Positions 47,185 to 58,653 of a stretch of 64,000 nucleotides of DNA are shown one piece after another. Made by a program: the position numbers and the translations under genes. The stretch is taken from assembly GCA_963921935.1 (NCBI GenBank), contig OY998185.1, positions 33,758,487-33,822,486 of the forward strand, given 5' to 3'. The notes below the pieces were generated by a model, which was given only the letters and a program-made list of their open reading frames with translations, did no database searches and had not been told where the DNA came from. Origin of the DNA: Galeruca laticollis (lineage: Eukaryota; Arthropoda; Insecta; Coleoptera; Chrysomelidae). Each line of letters starts with the position of its first letter. The first letter of the stretch is position 1.

Positions 47185-48234
47185 GGTCCACCAAATATTG
47201 GTATTGATAAACAAATTGATATAGCGTCTACCTGTGGAGTCAGTCATAATACTGTACACAGGGTGTTGACCAAAAATCCACGAAAATTCTCCAACAGCCA
47301 CACTATGTAAGGGCAATTTGTTTTAGTGACGAAAGTACTTTCTTCCTTAACGGATATGTTAATACTCGAAATGTGAGGTATTGGAGTGACATAAATCCTC
47401 TCATGTTTCGTGAAAAACATACAGTTCCCATTAAAAGTGAATGTCTGGGCACGTATTTTGGGAAAGCACATAGTCAGGCAATTTTATTAACTTTAATTTA
47501 ACCGGGATGTTAGAAAACGCAATTGAACCGTCAATTCTTCAAATTCTGGAAGACACTCTAGATGAATTTGGTAACTTGGAAATAACGTTCCAAGAAGATG
47601 GTGCTCCTGCACACTATTACTTTGCAGTAAGTCGTTGATAAAATGAGGAATAGATGGATTGGATGACGCGGTTCAATAGAATGGCCAGATCGGTCACCGG
47701 ATCTAATTTTTTGTGGGAATAGTTAAAATCTAAAGTTTACGCTACAGTTCATGACAGTATTGACGTATGAAAGCAACGAATTTTTGAAGAATGTAGGGCA
47801 CTTTCCCCTGACACATTATATCAAGTCCGACAAGAGTTTAATAATAGGATGTTTTACTGCCAGGAAGTAGATAGAGCATATTTTGAAAAATTATTACAAG
47901 AACTTGTTCTTAAATATTTATTAATTAAAAGCAAAACCCAAATTTTAGAGTTTATTTATTTTAACCATCAAACATATCTTAAATCCAAAAAAAATAGAAT
48001 GATTGAATAGGTATGCTAAATACCTTTCAAACGAGTTGTCACATGACATAAGGTCCCATTTTATATTATTGGTTTCAACTGCCTGGTGACGTCACCGATG
48101 CCTATTACGTCATCTGTTACCACTAGTAAAGGAGCTTACAATAGACCATTTTCACTCTCCAAATTTCATCAGTATCACCGTTCAAAATAAAAGAGCGGCG
48201 AAGGGACATTTATTAAGCATTCTTAGACCTACTG
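47185..48234 (+). mobile_element. Mariner relic, 5' truncated (A2, period 2)
   Basis: Copy of 20211-21260; the transposase remnant covers 47223-47899. Confidence 0.72.
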
Positions 48235-48291
48235 TAAACAAGGAACTATAAGCTATTGTAATTGAAGACATTTTAAACCACTCAGAAACAG

Positions 48292-48664
48292 AAATTCAGT
48301 AAAGTCAAATTCATTATGTGTGCAAAATAAATACTGTAGAACTATTGTGTTAGCTAAATATTTTTAAATTATTCCTTTGAAGAAGAACTAGTAAAGATAA
48401 CTACAGGAGTTCACCAAAAAGTGAAACTGCTCAAAAATGGAAAATTACCATGCCCGGTAGGAATAAACAATAAAGTCGGTAAATTATACCAATTGATAGC
48501 ACAACTATTCACAATGTATATAAAATGATCCTTCTGTTTCTGAAGAATGGAAATAAGCTTTAGTAACACCTTTATATAAGAAATTAGACGTAAACAATTG
48601 TGACAATTACAGGGAACTGTCAGTTACCAGCATTTAGTATTTATTAGTATCAAACCAATATATG
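48292..48664 (+). pseudogene. Module N1 (A2, period 2)
   Basis: Copy of 21318-21690. Confidence 0.65.
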
Positions 48665-48673
48665 AAATAATTT

Positions 48674-49119
48674 GTACTCACATATGGCATCCACAGTGTA
48701 GAATCTCCATAACCATATTCCATGTTCCATAATCTCCATCACTCTTAAAACCGATCCGCGAAACACACCGCAATCGATACCGAAATTTACGAATCACTTT
48801 GAAGATCACGGCGGTTGCCTACTACATTCATGATCAGTTTCCAAATGCAAACATTACATAATTATCCCCATGTACATTCTTATCAATAATTCACGACGCT
48901 AGATTAATTTCTAGCTATGAAGTACAAATTTTGTATACCAAATAGTTTATTATAAGAAAAAATTAGTTACACCCAAGAATCTTGGCCTTGTAATTCAAGA
49001 AAGTTCAACATATTATTCATAAAGTCATTTGAGTGATAATGACGTCTAAAAGTTTCAACAAAATTAGAGATATAAAGCCTTGATAAAAATCACGATAATA
49101 TATTGGATCAATTAACGAT
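48674..49119 (-). pseudogene. Decayed coding remnant (A2, period 2)
   Basis: Copy of 21700-22145. Confidence 0.35.
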
Positions 49120-50113
49120 ATTTTTAATTAATTAAAATGCATCATGCGCTAACTCCCCGAGTCAAAGTCAATTTGAGGTGTCAGAGTCTCAATCTGCCTA
49201 CTCCCTGATCTCAAAAGACGGTGTCATGGAATGACGGCTTGACGAGATATTAGAGTGCTTTCTACTCTATCTCAACAAAACTTTTTGAAAGAGAGAGCAG
49301 CTGCAATGAAGCATTTTTGCGAATTAATTGGGAAGGAGATTTTGTGAAAATTGACAAATTTGTATAAAATATCGATATTCTAGAAAATAATTTCAAAAAG
49401 CAAAACTGTCAAGATTTTATTGGATTATTTTCTCTAGTATGTATGCATGTAATTTTTAATTCGTTATTGTACTTAGGAATAATTATGTCACGTCATTTTA
49501 TCTCATCAACCAAACATAGATTGAAAAGCTTGTTAAAACACAAAAAACTAGTAAATTTATAAATGAAATATATAAAATATTATCCACAAAATGATGAAGC
49601 TCCTATTGAATTCCACTTCTCCATGGTACCTAGGAAAAAATATACAATTCGTCCTATCATTTCATATTTAGATATGTTCGTTTGAAAGCTTGTGTGACCA
49701 CAAGAAATGTAAGAAGATAAATAATTTCAACATTTTTGTATTTTATTGACTTTTTCCAAATTTACTAGTAATACGATTTTTTTATTTTTGGAATAAAAAT
49801 TAATAGATAAATTGAATTATATCGAAAAATTGTTTGAATGTCTTCTTTACAATATTTATAGATATTTTTGAATAATTTATACAAAGAATTGATTTTTAAG
49901 CGACCTTAAAAATTCACCTCTTTTAACATGTTCCCCCTGTGCGTTTTAGTTATACAATATTGTCCAAAATTGCAGGATAAAATAATTATCTGTTCAACCA
50001 GTAACTTAAATTGTAGCTTCCGTTGAAAATCTTGTGTGACCACAAGTGAATATGTACAATAATAACTTGACTGTAAAAAATATTTTTTCTTTAATTTAAC
50101 TCTTAGTCAATTG
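49120..50113. other. Unassigned AT-rich segment (A2, period 2)
   Basis: Copy of 22146-23139; CTTGTGTGACCACAAG at 49689-49704 and 50031-50046. Confidence 0.5.
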
Positions 50114-51069
50114 TCCTGAAATCCTAATTTGTTATTAATAATAATCTATAATCTATTGTTTTCTCATATAACTAATATTTTAAATGTTTTTGCCGTCATC
50201 CCTGAAAGAAAAATGCATATCGTTGTAACACATTCCTGAGTCTCCTGGAAACAATTAAAAATCAAAATTTCATCATAAAGAATCAAAGCATACCCAGTAA
50301 ATAACAAAAATAAAAACGCATCAATCAAAATTTGGAAAATAAAAAATCTCCATTTTCATTTACGATTTCTCATCAATAAATACTTATACTTACTTTGAAT
50401 TTTTCATAAAAAAACGAGAAAGGAATTAGTAATGACAAGCTCCGAAATCGAAGAAGCAATACATATTTTTGATAATTAATATAAAACATTTTTATTTTTG
50501 TTATATATTCAACAATCACCTACCTTTTTTGGCATACCGCATTATCGGATCGCGCGCGTTACATAATTTTCGTTTCGTTACGGTTTAAATTCGCGAGTCG
50601 GATCACTCGTTGAACGCTGAAACAAAAACATGAATTCAAGCTGCTATTTTTTCATATTTTTTCGAATTATTTAAAGAAAAGAAGGAAATAGAAACTTTTG
50701 GAAACATTCAAGAGCAATATAACAAACGAAAGTCTAACGTCTTAAAAACATTATGTTGAATACAAAATTTTCCTCTCCTTCGTTCTTCAATTTCTTATTA
50801 GGGGACAAGTAAATATACTTCTAGAAATTATAAAATAAGAGGCTTTTTAGGGACTGCTATTTTTCTATTATACTTATTGTGATAAAATATTGAAAATCCA
50901 ACAGTACTACAGCAACTTCAACCCTTAGCAGCCATTCCATACATAACCAAGCAACACAAAATCAATCCCAAAAACGACAACGAAAATCCTGGTAACTTCA
51001 AGAAAATTATTACTCCTATAATTAATTCTAAAAAAGGTGGACCACTCAGAAACAGAAATCGACTAAAGT
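50114..51069 (-). repeat. Module M2 (A2, period 2)
   Basis: Copy of 23140-24095, with TCGGATC flanks around the 46-bp insertion. Confidence 0.65.
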
Positions 51070-51349
51070 CAACTTCATAATGTGTGCACAATAAATACTT
51101 ACGTACAATTCTGTTAGTTAAAACCAGTTTAAAATGATTTTTTATATTTCAAATTATTCATTTGGAGGAAAACTGATAACGGTGACCACGAAAGAAGTTA
51201 ACAAAAAAGTAAAATTGCTCAAAAAGGGAGAATCGCCGTGCCCGGTAGGCATATGCAATAATTGAACAAAATGACACAATAAAATTATTATAATTGAGAG
51301 CACAACTGTGTACAAAATGGGGATCCAGTTCCACAAGAATGGAAACCCG
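51070..51349 (+). pseudogene. Module N2 (A2, period 2)
   Basis: Copy of 24096-24375. Confidence 0.6.
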
Positions 51350-51932
51350 CTTTATTATAATTTATAAATTTTTTGTATTTATTTTCAGGTTTAATATATG
51401 TTTGTTGGTTTTCCGATTGGAATGTTACGGCAATAGGAAAATGATCTATTATACAACTCTGTATAATAAACGATTTGAATTTGAGTTGGTGTTCACATTT
51501 TATAAAGAAATGGTCTATACAAGATCCACTACTTGGTCGTGTAACATCGTTTATATAAGATATGAACCCGTGTGCATTCATTAGATTCTTGTATTCTTCT
51601 GCATAATCGTATTCTGACAATGTATCAATATTTATATCACCAGTTATTATCTGAATATCATTGTTTCCTATTTCTTCTAGATACGTTTCCAACCCGATAT
51701 TGAATTGAATAGGGCAAGTATTAGGAGATCTATAGAGAGCTGTGATTGATATGTTATAATTCCGATATTCAATGATTATCTGTAAAGCTTTCATTTCTGA
51801 AATATCTTTTATACTGTATGAAAAGTCAAGTGTTTCCCTAATAAACACTATAACTCCATCGTTTTTATTTAATTTCCCCTCATTATACAATGTTTGGCAA
51901 CCTTTCATACGAATAACTTCAAGATCATTCAC
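51288..51932 (-). pseudogene. LINE endonuclease fragment (A2, period 2)
   Basis: Copy of 24314-24958, but with Ser where that copy has Cys (near 51458), i.e. the A1 state. Confidence 0.8.
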
Positions 51933-51937
51933 TATGT

Positions 51938-52244
51938 ATGTTTCCGTTTCCGGAATGGATGATGCATTGCGGATATCGGCAAGAATATCAAGGTTGGAAC
52001 GGAGAACAAAATGAATACGTGAGAGACATTATTAAAAAAAAAATACAATAATAGAAGAAATTGAACAGAAACAATTTATATGCTATGGGAATGTTTGCAG
52101 AATAAATGAACATAGACTACTACGACAGATACTGGATTGTTCAACCCATGGACTAAGACACACAGAAAGACCAAAAAAGAACTGGTCGCAAGACATCAAT
52201 AAGGCCGTGAATGAAAGGAACCTATTCGAAAATGACTTTCGTGA
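51938..52244 (+). pseudogene. LINE 3'-terminal fragment (A2, period 2)
   Basis: Copy of 24964-25270 with the same early stop. Bases 52245-52502 hold nothing recognisable. Confidence 0.65.
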
Positions 52245-52502
52245 TAAAAATTAATGGAAGTAGGGTCCTTGTTTGGTAATAAAATATTTATCATAAATTA
52301 TTAAAATAAATTCCACTTACCACTATTTATCTCCAATTAGAGCATCGATCTATTCAAACCTCTTGCAGTATCACATAACGGACGACATTTCAGCATCAAA
52401 CCTGTAACAAATGTAAAATATATAGGTATTATCATATAGAAAGAGATTGTCATATTAAATGTATTATATTTTCCAGTGTGTATTTCCTGACCGTTATTAT
52501 TT

Positions 52503-52809
52503 AAATTTTCGTTTTAGTTTATTCCTTGTTATCGGCCAATATAGTTAATAGTTAAAAATGACGAGATTTTTGTATTGTTTACATTCTTTCCTCATTTATT
52601 ACATTTTCTCAACTACGGTTCGGCGTATTGCCATTTTCAAGTATTTCATTTTCATTGTAGATAAAATGAAATACTTGAAAATAGCAATACGCCGAAACGT
52701 AGTTGAGAAAATTAAATAAATGAGAAGAGAATGTAAACAATACAAAAAATCTCGTCATTTTTAACTATTAACTATATTGGTCGATAACCAGGAATAAACT
52801 AAAACGTAA
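52503..52809. repeat. Long palindrome at A2|LINE junction (period 2)
   Basis: Copy of 25529-25835. Confidence 0.88.
52801..52809. repeat. LINE target-site duplication, 3' side of copy 3
   Basis: AAAACGTAA; partner at 58309-58317. It is identical in sequence and context to the duplication around copy 2. Confidence 0.93.
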
Positions 52810-52887
52810 TTTTTTTTTTATTGCAATTAACGTGCTCGGCTACAAAGGCCACTCGCACAGGTACAGTATAAGTATACAATAAATATA

Positions 52888-55800
52888 TTATATTTTGTGG
52901 TATAGCTGTACGTCTTTCAGGAACTGGAGAACGGAGGGGACATTATCTGGATTTCCGAGTACCTCTTGGAGACTTCCTTTGAGGTTGAGCTGTTGTCTTC
53001 TAGTTGTGTACTGTTGGCATTCTAGAATAATGTGTTCAACGGTGTAGATGCAGTTACAGGTTGAACAGAATGGCCGAATGTTGGATGACATAAGGTAGCC
53101 ATGAGTGAATCTAGTGTGACCGATTCTTAGTCTTCTCAGCACCGCTTGGTCTTGTCTTGAGAGATTTGAAGCTCCAATATGGTAAGGATGGCTTAATGAA
53201 GGTTGAATTTTTTGCAATTTTGTCGGGATGGAGTTCCAATGATTTTGCCATAGAGATTTGATCTTATGCTTGATGACTTGCTTGAGATCGGATGCAATTT
53301 GGATGTTATGTGCATAATAGTTTAAAGTTGTGGCCCTTTCAGCTAGTTGATCGGCTAGTTCGTTTCCCATTATACCAATGTGAGATGGTGTATATAGAAT
53401 GGTAACTGTTATATTTTGGGAAAAGGAGAGTTGGTAGGAGTCATGGATATTCTGTACAAGAGGATGGTCACTGTATATATCTTTAATGGAGTGTATAGAT
53501 GCAAGTGAGTCTGTACATATGCAGACATTTTTATTGGAAGGGGAAATATGTTTGAAGGTCTGAAGTATACTATAGAGTTCGCCGGTATGTACAGTACAAG
53601 TTGATGATATTGTGGAAGAGAAGATTGGAGAATCAAATGTTGTTACAGCACAACCGACTCCTGTTTCATTTTTCGAGGCATCAGTATATAGTACTAAGTC
53701 GTAGTCATTTCGGTATATTATATCCAGAACAGTTTTTTTAATTAGATCGTTTGGTGTTTCATTTTTATTCAGAGTTGTGAGAGATGTGTTGATATGAGGA
53801 ATATTTTTCGTCCATGGGGGCATTAAGGGAAGAGGTAGAAGAAATGTTTGAGAAATATCAATTTTGATTGGCATTGTTTTAAGTAGTGAAGGTAAGGGTA
53901 TTATTGTTGAGGATGTTGAGATATTCTGTAAGCTATCATCGGTAAACAAGCTGTATACTGGGTTAAGGGGATTGGAAGATACCGAGATAATATAGTTAAG
54001 TAATAGATGTTGACGTCTTATCCATAGAGGAGGTTCATTTACTTCGCAGTAGAGACTTTCTACCGGGCTAGACCTGAACGCCCCCAGACACAGGCGAAGA
54101 GCTGTATTGTGTATCGAGTTCAAGACATTGATGTGTGATTTAAATGCAGATATATATACGAAGCAGCCATAGTCTAATTTAGATCGAATAAGGGATCTGT
54201 ATATTTTTAAGAGAGAAGTTTCGTCAGCGCCCCAATGGAAGTGAGAAAGGGTTTTTATGATGTTTAGTCGTTTGTATCCTTCGCTCTTAGTATCTAAAAT
54301 ATGTTTTTTCCAATTGAGACGGGAGTCAAATATCATACCCAATATTTTGCAGTGATTTACAACCTGAAGAGGGACGTTGTTGATTATAATATTAGGGGTA
54401 GAGTTTATTGAAGACTTACTAAAATTGATGACTTTGGATTTTGTTGGGGATAAAGAGAGTCCAAATAATTTAATCTTGTTGGACAGGGAGTTTACCGCGG
54501 ATTGAATTATAGAGGAGGTAGTGGACACTGACTGACCGTGGCAATAAAATACTAAGTCATCGGCATACATCGGGCATCTAACAGGAGCAGAGAAGTTAGA
54601 ACAAAGATCATTTGTTACGAGGTTGAAGAGTGTGGGACTGAGTACCGAGCCTTGGGGTAATCCGTCGGTTTGATTGAATGTTGAGGAAAGGATACCATTA
54701 ACGGATACTTTGAAGGATCTAAGCGATAAGAAGTTTTTGATAAAAAAGAATATATTTCCATTAATATTGTGATAGGATAATTTCTCAAGAATGACATTTC
54801 TGTGTATTGTATCGAATGCACCTTCTATATCAAATGTAGCAAGTATATTTTCTTGTTTTTTGTTTAGAGCGGTGGAGATATGAGTTTTCAACGTTATCAA
54901 ATTGTCCTTTGTTGACCTGTGCCGCCGAAATCCAGATTGGTCTTCTGATAAAATGTTGTGTTTATCTAAATACCATATCAATCTTTTATTGATCATTTTT
55001 TCCATGACTTTGCACATTGTACAGGTTAATGAAATGGGCCTATAGGACTTGGGGGAGGTTGTCGGCTGATCAGGTTTTTTCAAGGGAATTATGACGGATA
55101 GTCGCCAGAGGCTTGGAAACATGTTAGAGGTCCATATTAAGTTGAACAGTTCTAAAAGTTTGAGTTGACCTAAGAAATCAAGTTTTTTAAGGAAAATATA
55201 TGGCAGGTCATCAGGGCCAGCAGCGGAATTTTTGCACGATTTTAACGCAGTAATAAGTTCCTGGTGAGAGAAAGGTAGGTTGAGTGAGTCTATATCTTGA
55301 TTTGATGGAATTGGGCGTGATAAAGAGTTATTAGTATAAGTATTTGCAATGTTTGGGTGTAGCCCACTTCGGAATTTGTCTTCGAAATTTTCAGCTATGA
55401 TCGTCGCTATTTCATGGTCATTATTTATTACCGCATCATTTGAAACAAGATGGGGAATTCCATTATTGGTTTTGTTTCCCTGTATACCTCTGATCTTTTT
55501 CCATACTTGACTGGGATTTGTGTTTTCGCTTATTGTCGAAACATAGTTTTTCCAGGAGGATTTTTTGCTTTGTTTGATAATGAATTTAGATTTTGCTCTG
55601 GCTTTTTTGAGATTGATGAGATTTTCAGGGGTATTGTTTTGTCGGAACAGTTTTAATGCTATGTTTTGTTGTTGTACAGCGTCTTTGCAAGAGGAATTCC
55701 ACCAAGGAACACTTTTCTTAGGATGGGATATATTAGGTTTACCTACATGTAATTCAGCAGCTGACAAAATAGAATTTGAGAATATTGCGATATTATCATC

Positions 55801-56610
55801 AACGCTTTCGGAAAACCTGAGAGAATGTAGGACATCTTCTGTTTGTGATGTAAAACTTTTCCAGTCAGCATTGTTTAGTCGCCAGAAAGTTCTGGTTGAG
55901 ATTTTTGGGTTTTGAGAGGCAATGGAAGATATAACGATAGGGAAATGATTACTATCATGTAAATCATCGACAGTACGCCAAGTTAATGTGGGAGCTAATT
56001 TAGGATCGCATAGACTGAGATCTATGGCGGACAAAGAACCAGAGGAGAAGTTAAGGTGTGTATTGGATCCTGTATTTAGTAGGCACGCATTTGTACAGTT
56101 TAATACATTTTCCACTATTTTACCCTTACCATATGTTGAGTTGGATCCCCACAAGTTATTATGCGCATTGAAATCTCCTACTAGAATGTAGGGATGAGGT
56201 AGTTGAAAAATGAGGTTTGCTAGTTCTTCTTCTTTTAGACAATGGTTTGGGGGAATGTATATACTGCACACATTTAATTTATTCGGAAGCCATATGGATA
56301 CAGCAACAGCTTCAAGGTCGGTATTTAGGGGTAGAAGGGATGAAAATATGTCGTTAGAAACGAAAATCGGAGTACCGCCACTGGCTCTATTGCAATTATT
56401 GCGTATGTAATGGTAGCCTTCAAAGTTTTTTAGGTGGGGAAGTTTCGAGATTGTGGCATTTGTTTCTTGGAGACACAGGATTTGAGGGTTCTCATTGGAT
56501 ATGAGCTGTTGGATTCTTTCCAGGCGAGGAAAAAATCCATCACAATTCCATTGGATTAGCTTGAAGATTATTATTGTATATAGTGATATTGTTAATATGG
56601 ACTGATGGTT
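52888..56610 (-). CDS. LINE ORF2: endonuclease, reverse transcriptase, RNase H
   Basis: About 1,240 codons, open from just after a TAG at 56611-56613. The N-terminal endonuclease (about 1-225) shows QWNCDG, LQETN, GDFNAHN, AIDLSL and NHFP, which supply the catalytic Asn, Glu, Asp/Asn, Asp and His. The RT (about 497-780) shows FDIEGAFD, GLPQGSVLSP and YADD (about 682-685). RNase H (about 970-1095) shows LYTDASK, TGELYS, CTDSLAS and NELADQLA with its four acidic residues. A C-terminal Cys/His cluster (CSTC, later HIILEC) follows. In the family, the endonuclease nicks target DNA, the RT copies the element RNA at the nick and RNase H trims the hybrid. The start is unknown: the first in-frame ATG is at 55122, inside the RT. 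A GTG at 56271 falls mid-endonuclease and is not a credible start. Confidence 0.95.
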   Translation of the reverse strand, partial: NHQSILTISLYTIIIFKLIQWNCDGFFPRLERIQQLISNENPQILCLQETNATISKLPHLKNFEGYHYIRNNCNRASGGTPIFVSNDIFSSLLPLNTDLEAVAVSIWLPNKLNVCSIYIPPNHCLKEEELANLIFQLPHPYILVGDFNAHNNLWGSNSTYGKGKIVENVLNCTNACLLNTGSNTHLNFSSGSLSAIDLSLCDPKLAPTLTWRTVDDLHDSNHFPIVISSIASQNPKISTRTFWRLNNADWKSFTSQTEDVLHSLRFSESVDDNIAIFSNSILSAAELHVGKPNISHPKKSVPWWNSSCKDAVQQQNIALKLFRQNNTPENLINLKKARAKSKFIIKQSKKSSWKNYVSTISENTNPSQVWKKIRGIQGNKTNNGIPHLVSNDAVINNDHEIATIIAENFEDKFRSGLHPNIANTYTNNSLSRPIPSNQDIDSLNLPFSHQELITALKSCKNSAAGPDDLPYIFLKKLDFLGQLKLLELFNLIWTSNMFPSLWRLSVIIPLKKPDQPTTSPKSYRPISLTCTMCKVMEKMINKRLIWYLDKHNILSEDQSGFRRHRSTKDNLITLKTHISTALNKKQENILATFDIEGAFDTIHRNVILEKLSYHNINGNIFFFIKNFLSLRSFKVSVNGILSSTFNQTDGLPQGSVLSPTLFNLVTNDLCSNFSAPVRCPMYADDLVFYCHGQSVSTTSSIIQSAVNSLSNKIKLFGLSLSPTKSKVINFSKSSINSTPNIIINNVPLQVVNHCKILGMIFDSRLNWKKHILDTKSEGYKRLNIIKTLSHFHWGADETSLLKIYRSLIRSKLDYGCFVYISAFKSHINVLNSIHNTALRLCLGAFRSSPVESLYCEVNEPPLWIRRQHLLLNYIISVSSNPLNPVYSLFTDDSLQNISTSSTIIPLPSLLKTMPIKIDISQTFLLPLPLMPPWTKNIPHINTSLTTLNKNETPNDLIKKTVLDIIYRNDYDLVLYTDASKNETGVGCAVTTFDSPIFSSTISSTCTVHTGELYSILQTFKHISPSNKNVCICTDSLASIHSIKDIYSDHPLVQNIHDSYQLSFSQNITVTILYTPSHIGIMGNELADQLAERATTLNYYAHNIQIASDLKQVIKHKIKSLWQNHWNSIPTKLQKIQPSLSHPYHIGASNLSRQDQAVLRRLRIGHTRFTHGYLMSSNIRPFCSTCNCIYTVEHIILECQQYTTRRQQLNLKGSLQEVLGNPDNVPSVLQFLKDVQLYHKI

Positions 56611-56629
56611 CTAACGAGTTCTGTGCTAA

Positions 56630-57994
56630 TTAAGAGGTGGGATTATTTGACTCTTCGTCAGTTTGGGTTTCTGATGTGTAGCTCTTATCGTCAGACGAAT
56701 CTTCAGGGTTTAGTTGATGTTTTATTTTTTTCTGTAATCTAGTCAACCGATTTTTAAGAGACCGTTCTTTGGTTATGTTGTACATAAGAGTTAAGTCATT
56801 TAGTAGACCTTGTATATTTGCTGTGAAAGAGAGAGCTTCGTTCAATGGGTCTGACAAGCCAAATGAGTTTTCTAGGAAGGCGGTGAGTTGTGTTTCAGTC
56901 AGTGTTAGGTGAGTAGAATTGTTTTTGCATAGCTCTTGTATAGTAGAGTAAGTAGTGGGTGTGAGTTTAAAGTCCTCTTTTCCGGTCGTTTTGGGTTTTT
57001 TCTTATGCTGTTTGATTGAGTTTTGAGGTATTGTGTATGAAGGAGGGAGCATCTGGTTGTCGGTCGGAGTATCTATCGGTGATAGCTGAGAGGGAGTTTC
57101 GAGGTTGCTATCCGTAGATAGACCTCTCTTTTGTCCTTGAGTTACAGGTAAATTGACTTGCTCGATAAGTGGCAGATTGGGTTGATCATCTTCGACAGGT
57201 ATACTCTGAGTGTTAGATACAGGAAGATTGTCAGAGTGTGTAGTAGTTGTTTGTACTATAGGAGATGGGGGAGGTGGATTTTGAATTTCAGTGTTAGGTG
57301 GATTGGTGCAAGAATCGGCGGTGTGTCCAGGGAGTTTACATAAGAAACATTCCAGTTTATCCGTGGACACGAAAATTCTGTAAGGAGTATTATCGAAAGT
57401 AATTAAAAGGGATGTTTGGAGAGTGAAGTTGTCGTTTTCTGGTATAATATATGTTATTCTGCGAAAACTCATGATATGAGAATATTTATCATCCGGTACG
57501 CCACATTTCACAAATGAAACAGGAGAGGCTAGCTGTAGGCCGATGTCTTTTAGAGCTTTTTCTATAAGAGAGTGAGGGATAGTGGGAGAGACGTTGGAAA
57601 TCAGAATTCGTTTGGCAGGTGTGATAAGCCTTCGAATAGGTATATTGTTAGATTTAATATATATACTATCGTGTTCATTAAGAAGTCTATCGACAACAGC
57701 AGTAGAGCTTAAATAGATGCATATGCGGTTGTTTGAGATTCTAGAGGCAAATGTTACATTTTTGGGGGTTACAATTTCTCCTACGGCTTTTATATACTCA
57801 AAGAGAGTGGTATTGGTTATGGCGTGCATGATGATTGCTTGTTCTCTTTTAGGGAAGGTTGGTGGGGGAGGTTTTGTTTGTGCAGCCGCAACATACGACT
57901 TTGTAGCATTAGGTGAATTATGGGGAGGAGAGTTTGAAGTTGATTGGGATTGATAATTATTCATCTTGTAAGTGGCCCTGGATACCAAAGCCAA
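56630..57994 (-). CDS. LINE ORF1, copy 3
   Basis: Identical at protein level to the first copy (454 codons, CCHC knuckle intact, Thr at residue 77). Together with the open ORF2 downstream it makes this element the best candidate for a transposition-competent source. Confidence 0.94.
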   Translation of the reverse strand: MALVSRATYKMNNYQSQSTSNSPPHNSPNATKSYVAAAQTKPPPPTFPKREQAIIMHAITNTTLFEYIKAVGEIVTPKNVTFASRISNNRICIYLSSTAVVDRLLNEHDSIYIKSNNIPIRRLITPAKRILISNVSPTIPHSLIEKALKDIGLQLASPVSFVKCGVPDDKYSHIMSFRRITYIIPENDNFTLQTSLLITFDNTPYRIFVSTDKLECFLCKLPGHTADSCTNPPNTEIQNPPPPSPIVQTTTTHSDNLPVSNTQSIPVEDDQPNLPLIEQVNLPVTQGQKRGLSTDSNLETPSQLSPIDTPTDNQMLPPSYTIPQNSIKQHKKKPKTTGKEDFKLTPTTYSTIQELCKNNSTHLTLTETQLTAFLENSFGLSDPLNEALSFTANIQGLLNDLTLMYNITKERSLKNRLTRLQKKIKHQLNPEDSSDDKSYTSETQTDEESNNPTS

Positions 57995-58308
57995 TACAAA
58001 TGAAAAGGAAAGACAGGAGTCCCTAATGGATCCCTGAAAATATTTTGTAGGAAATAACAGTTACCTGACTTGATGTTACGCCACTGATGAAAATAAAATG
58101 TCTTCACTTCTTAAAACTTTTGGAAATAATTATGTTCAATTGTTTATAGCATCGATCACAAGTATTGGAAAAAGTCACATGATGATTGTTAATTATTTAC
58201 TACTTTCAACAATACACCGAAAAAAGAAACTCGTATTTTGATTTGAATTTAATGAGCTATAATTACCGATAAGCGATGTTTACTCGTCGGCTACCAGCAT
58301 AGGAATGA

Positions 58309-58317
58309 AAAACGTAA
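58309..58317. repeat. LINE target-site duplication, 5' side of copy 3
   Basis: AAAACGTAA at the start of the third A1 unit, abutting the LINE 5' end at 58308. Confidence 0.93.
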
Positions 58318-58323
58318 ATTTAA

Positions 58324-58653
58324 ATGTATTATAAAAAGCTACAACTCATCCTTTATTAATTTAAATACCTCAAAAAATGCATACCTGTTAGATATCTTTG
58401 AAGGCTTTATTTCGCAGTAGTGGAAAGTCGTCTCCGTTATGGTATACCGGCTTGAAAAAGTAAGTGCCTGAACAATTTTCTGTAGATCATGATGTGTAGA
58501 CCCAATACCTATTTGTCAAATCGATTATATAGAGAAAGAAACATCATATATTTGACCTGAAACAATCATACTTTCAATTAGCATTTACAAAATACCATCC
58601 AATAAAAGATTTGAGATACTTACTTGCACATAGATATGTAATTGGAATTAAGC
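58324..58653 (-). pseudogene. Exon/intron-like remnant (A1, period 3)
   Basis: Copy of 4375-4704; intron-like segment at 58557-58623. Confidence 0.45.

Larger units (their letters stand above)
42772..52800. repeat. A2 unit, period 2
   Basis: Near-identical to 15798-25826. A 1-bp insertion near 45288 and a compensating 1-bp deletion near 46926 make the offset 26,975 between those points and 26,974 elsewhere. Confidence 0.95.
52810..58308 (-). mobile_element. I-group-like LINE, copy 3, complete and intact (5,499 bp)
   Basis: The only copy whose two ORFs are both visible end to end and open. The T run at 52810-52819 marks the A tail; the 5' UTR is 57995-58308. The target duplications AAAACGTAA are at 52801-52809 and 58309-58317. 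The insertion point and duplication are identical to the other two copies, so this copy arose by amplification of the host block rather than by a new transposition event. Confidence 0.95.

Noticed and set aside
56269..56271. GTG as the start of LINE ORF2
   Set aside because: It falls in the middle of the endonuclease, after the QWNCDG and LQETN motifs that are in the same open frame upstream.
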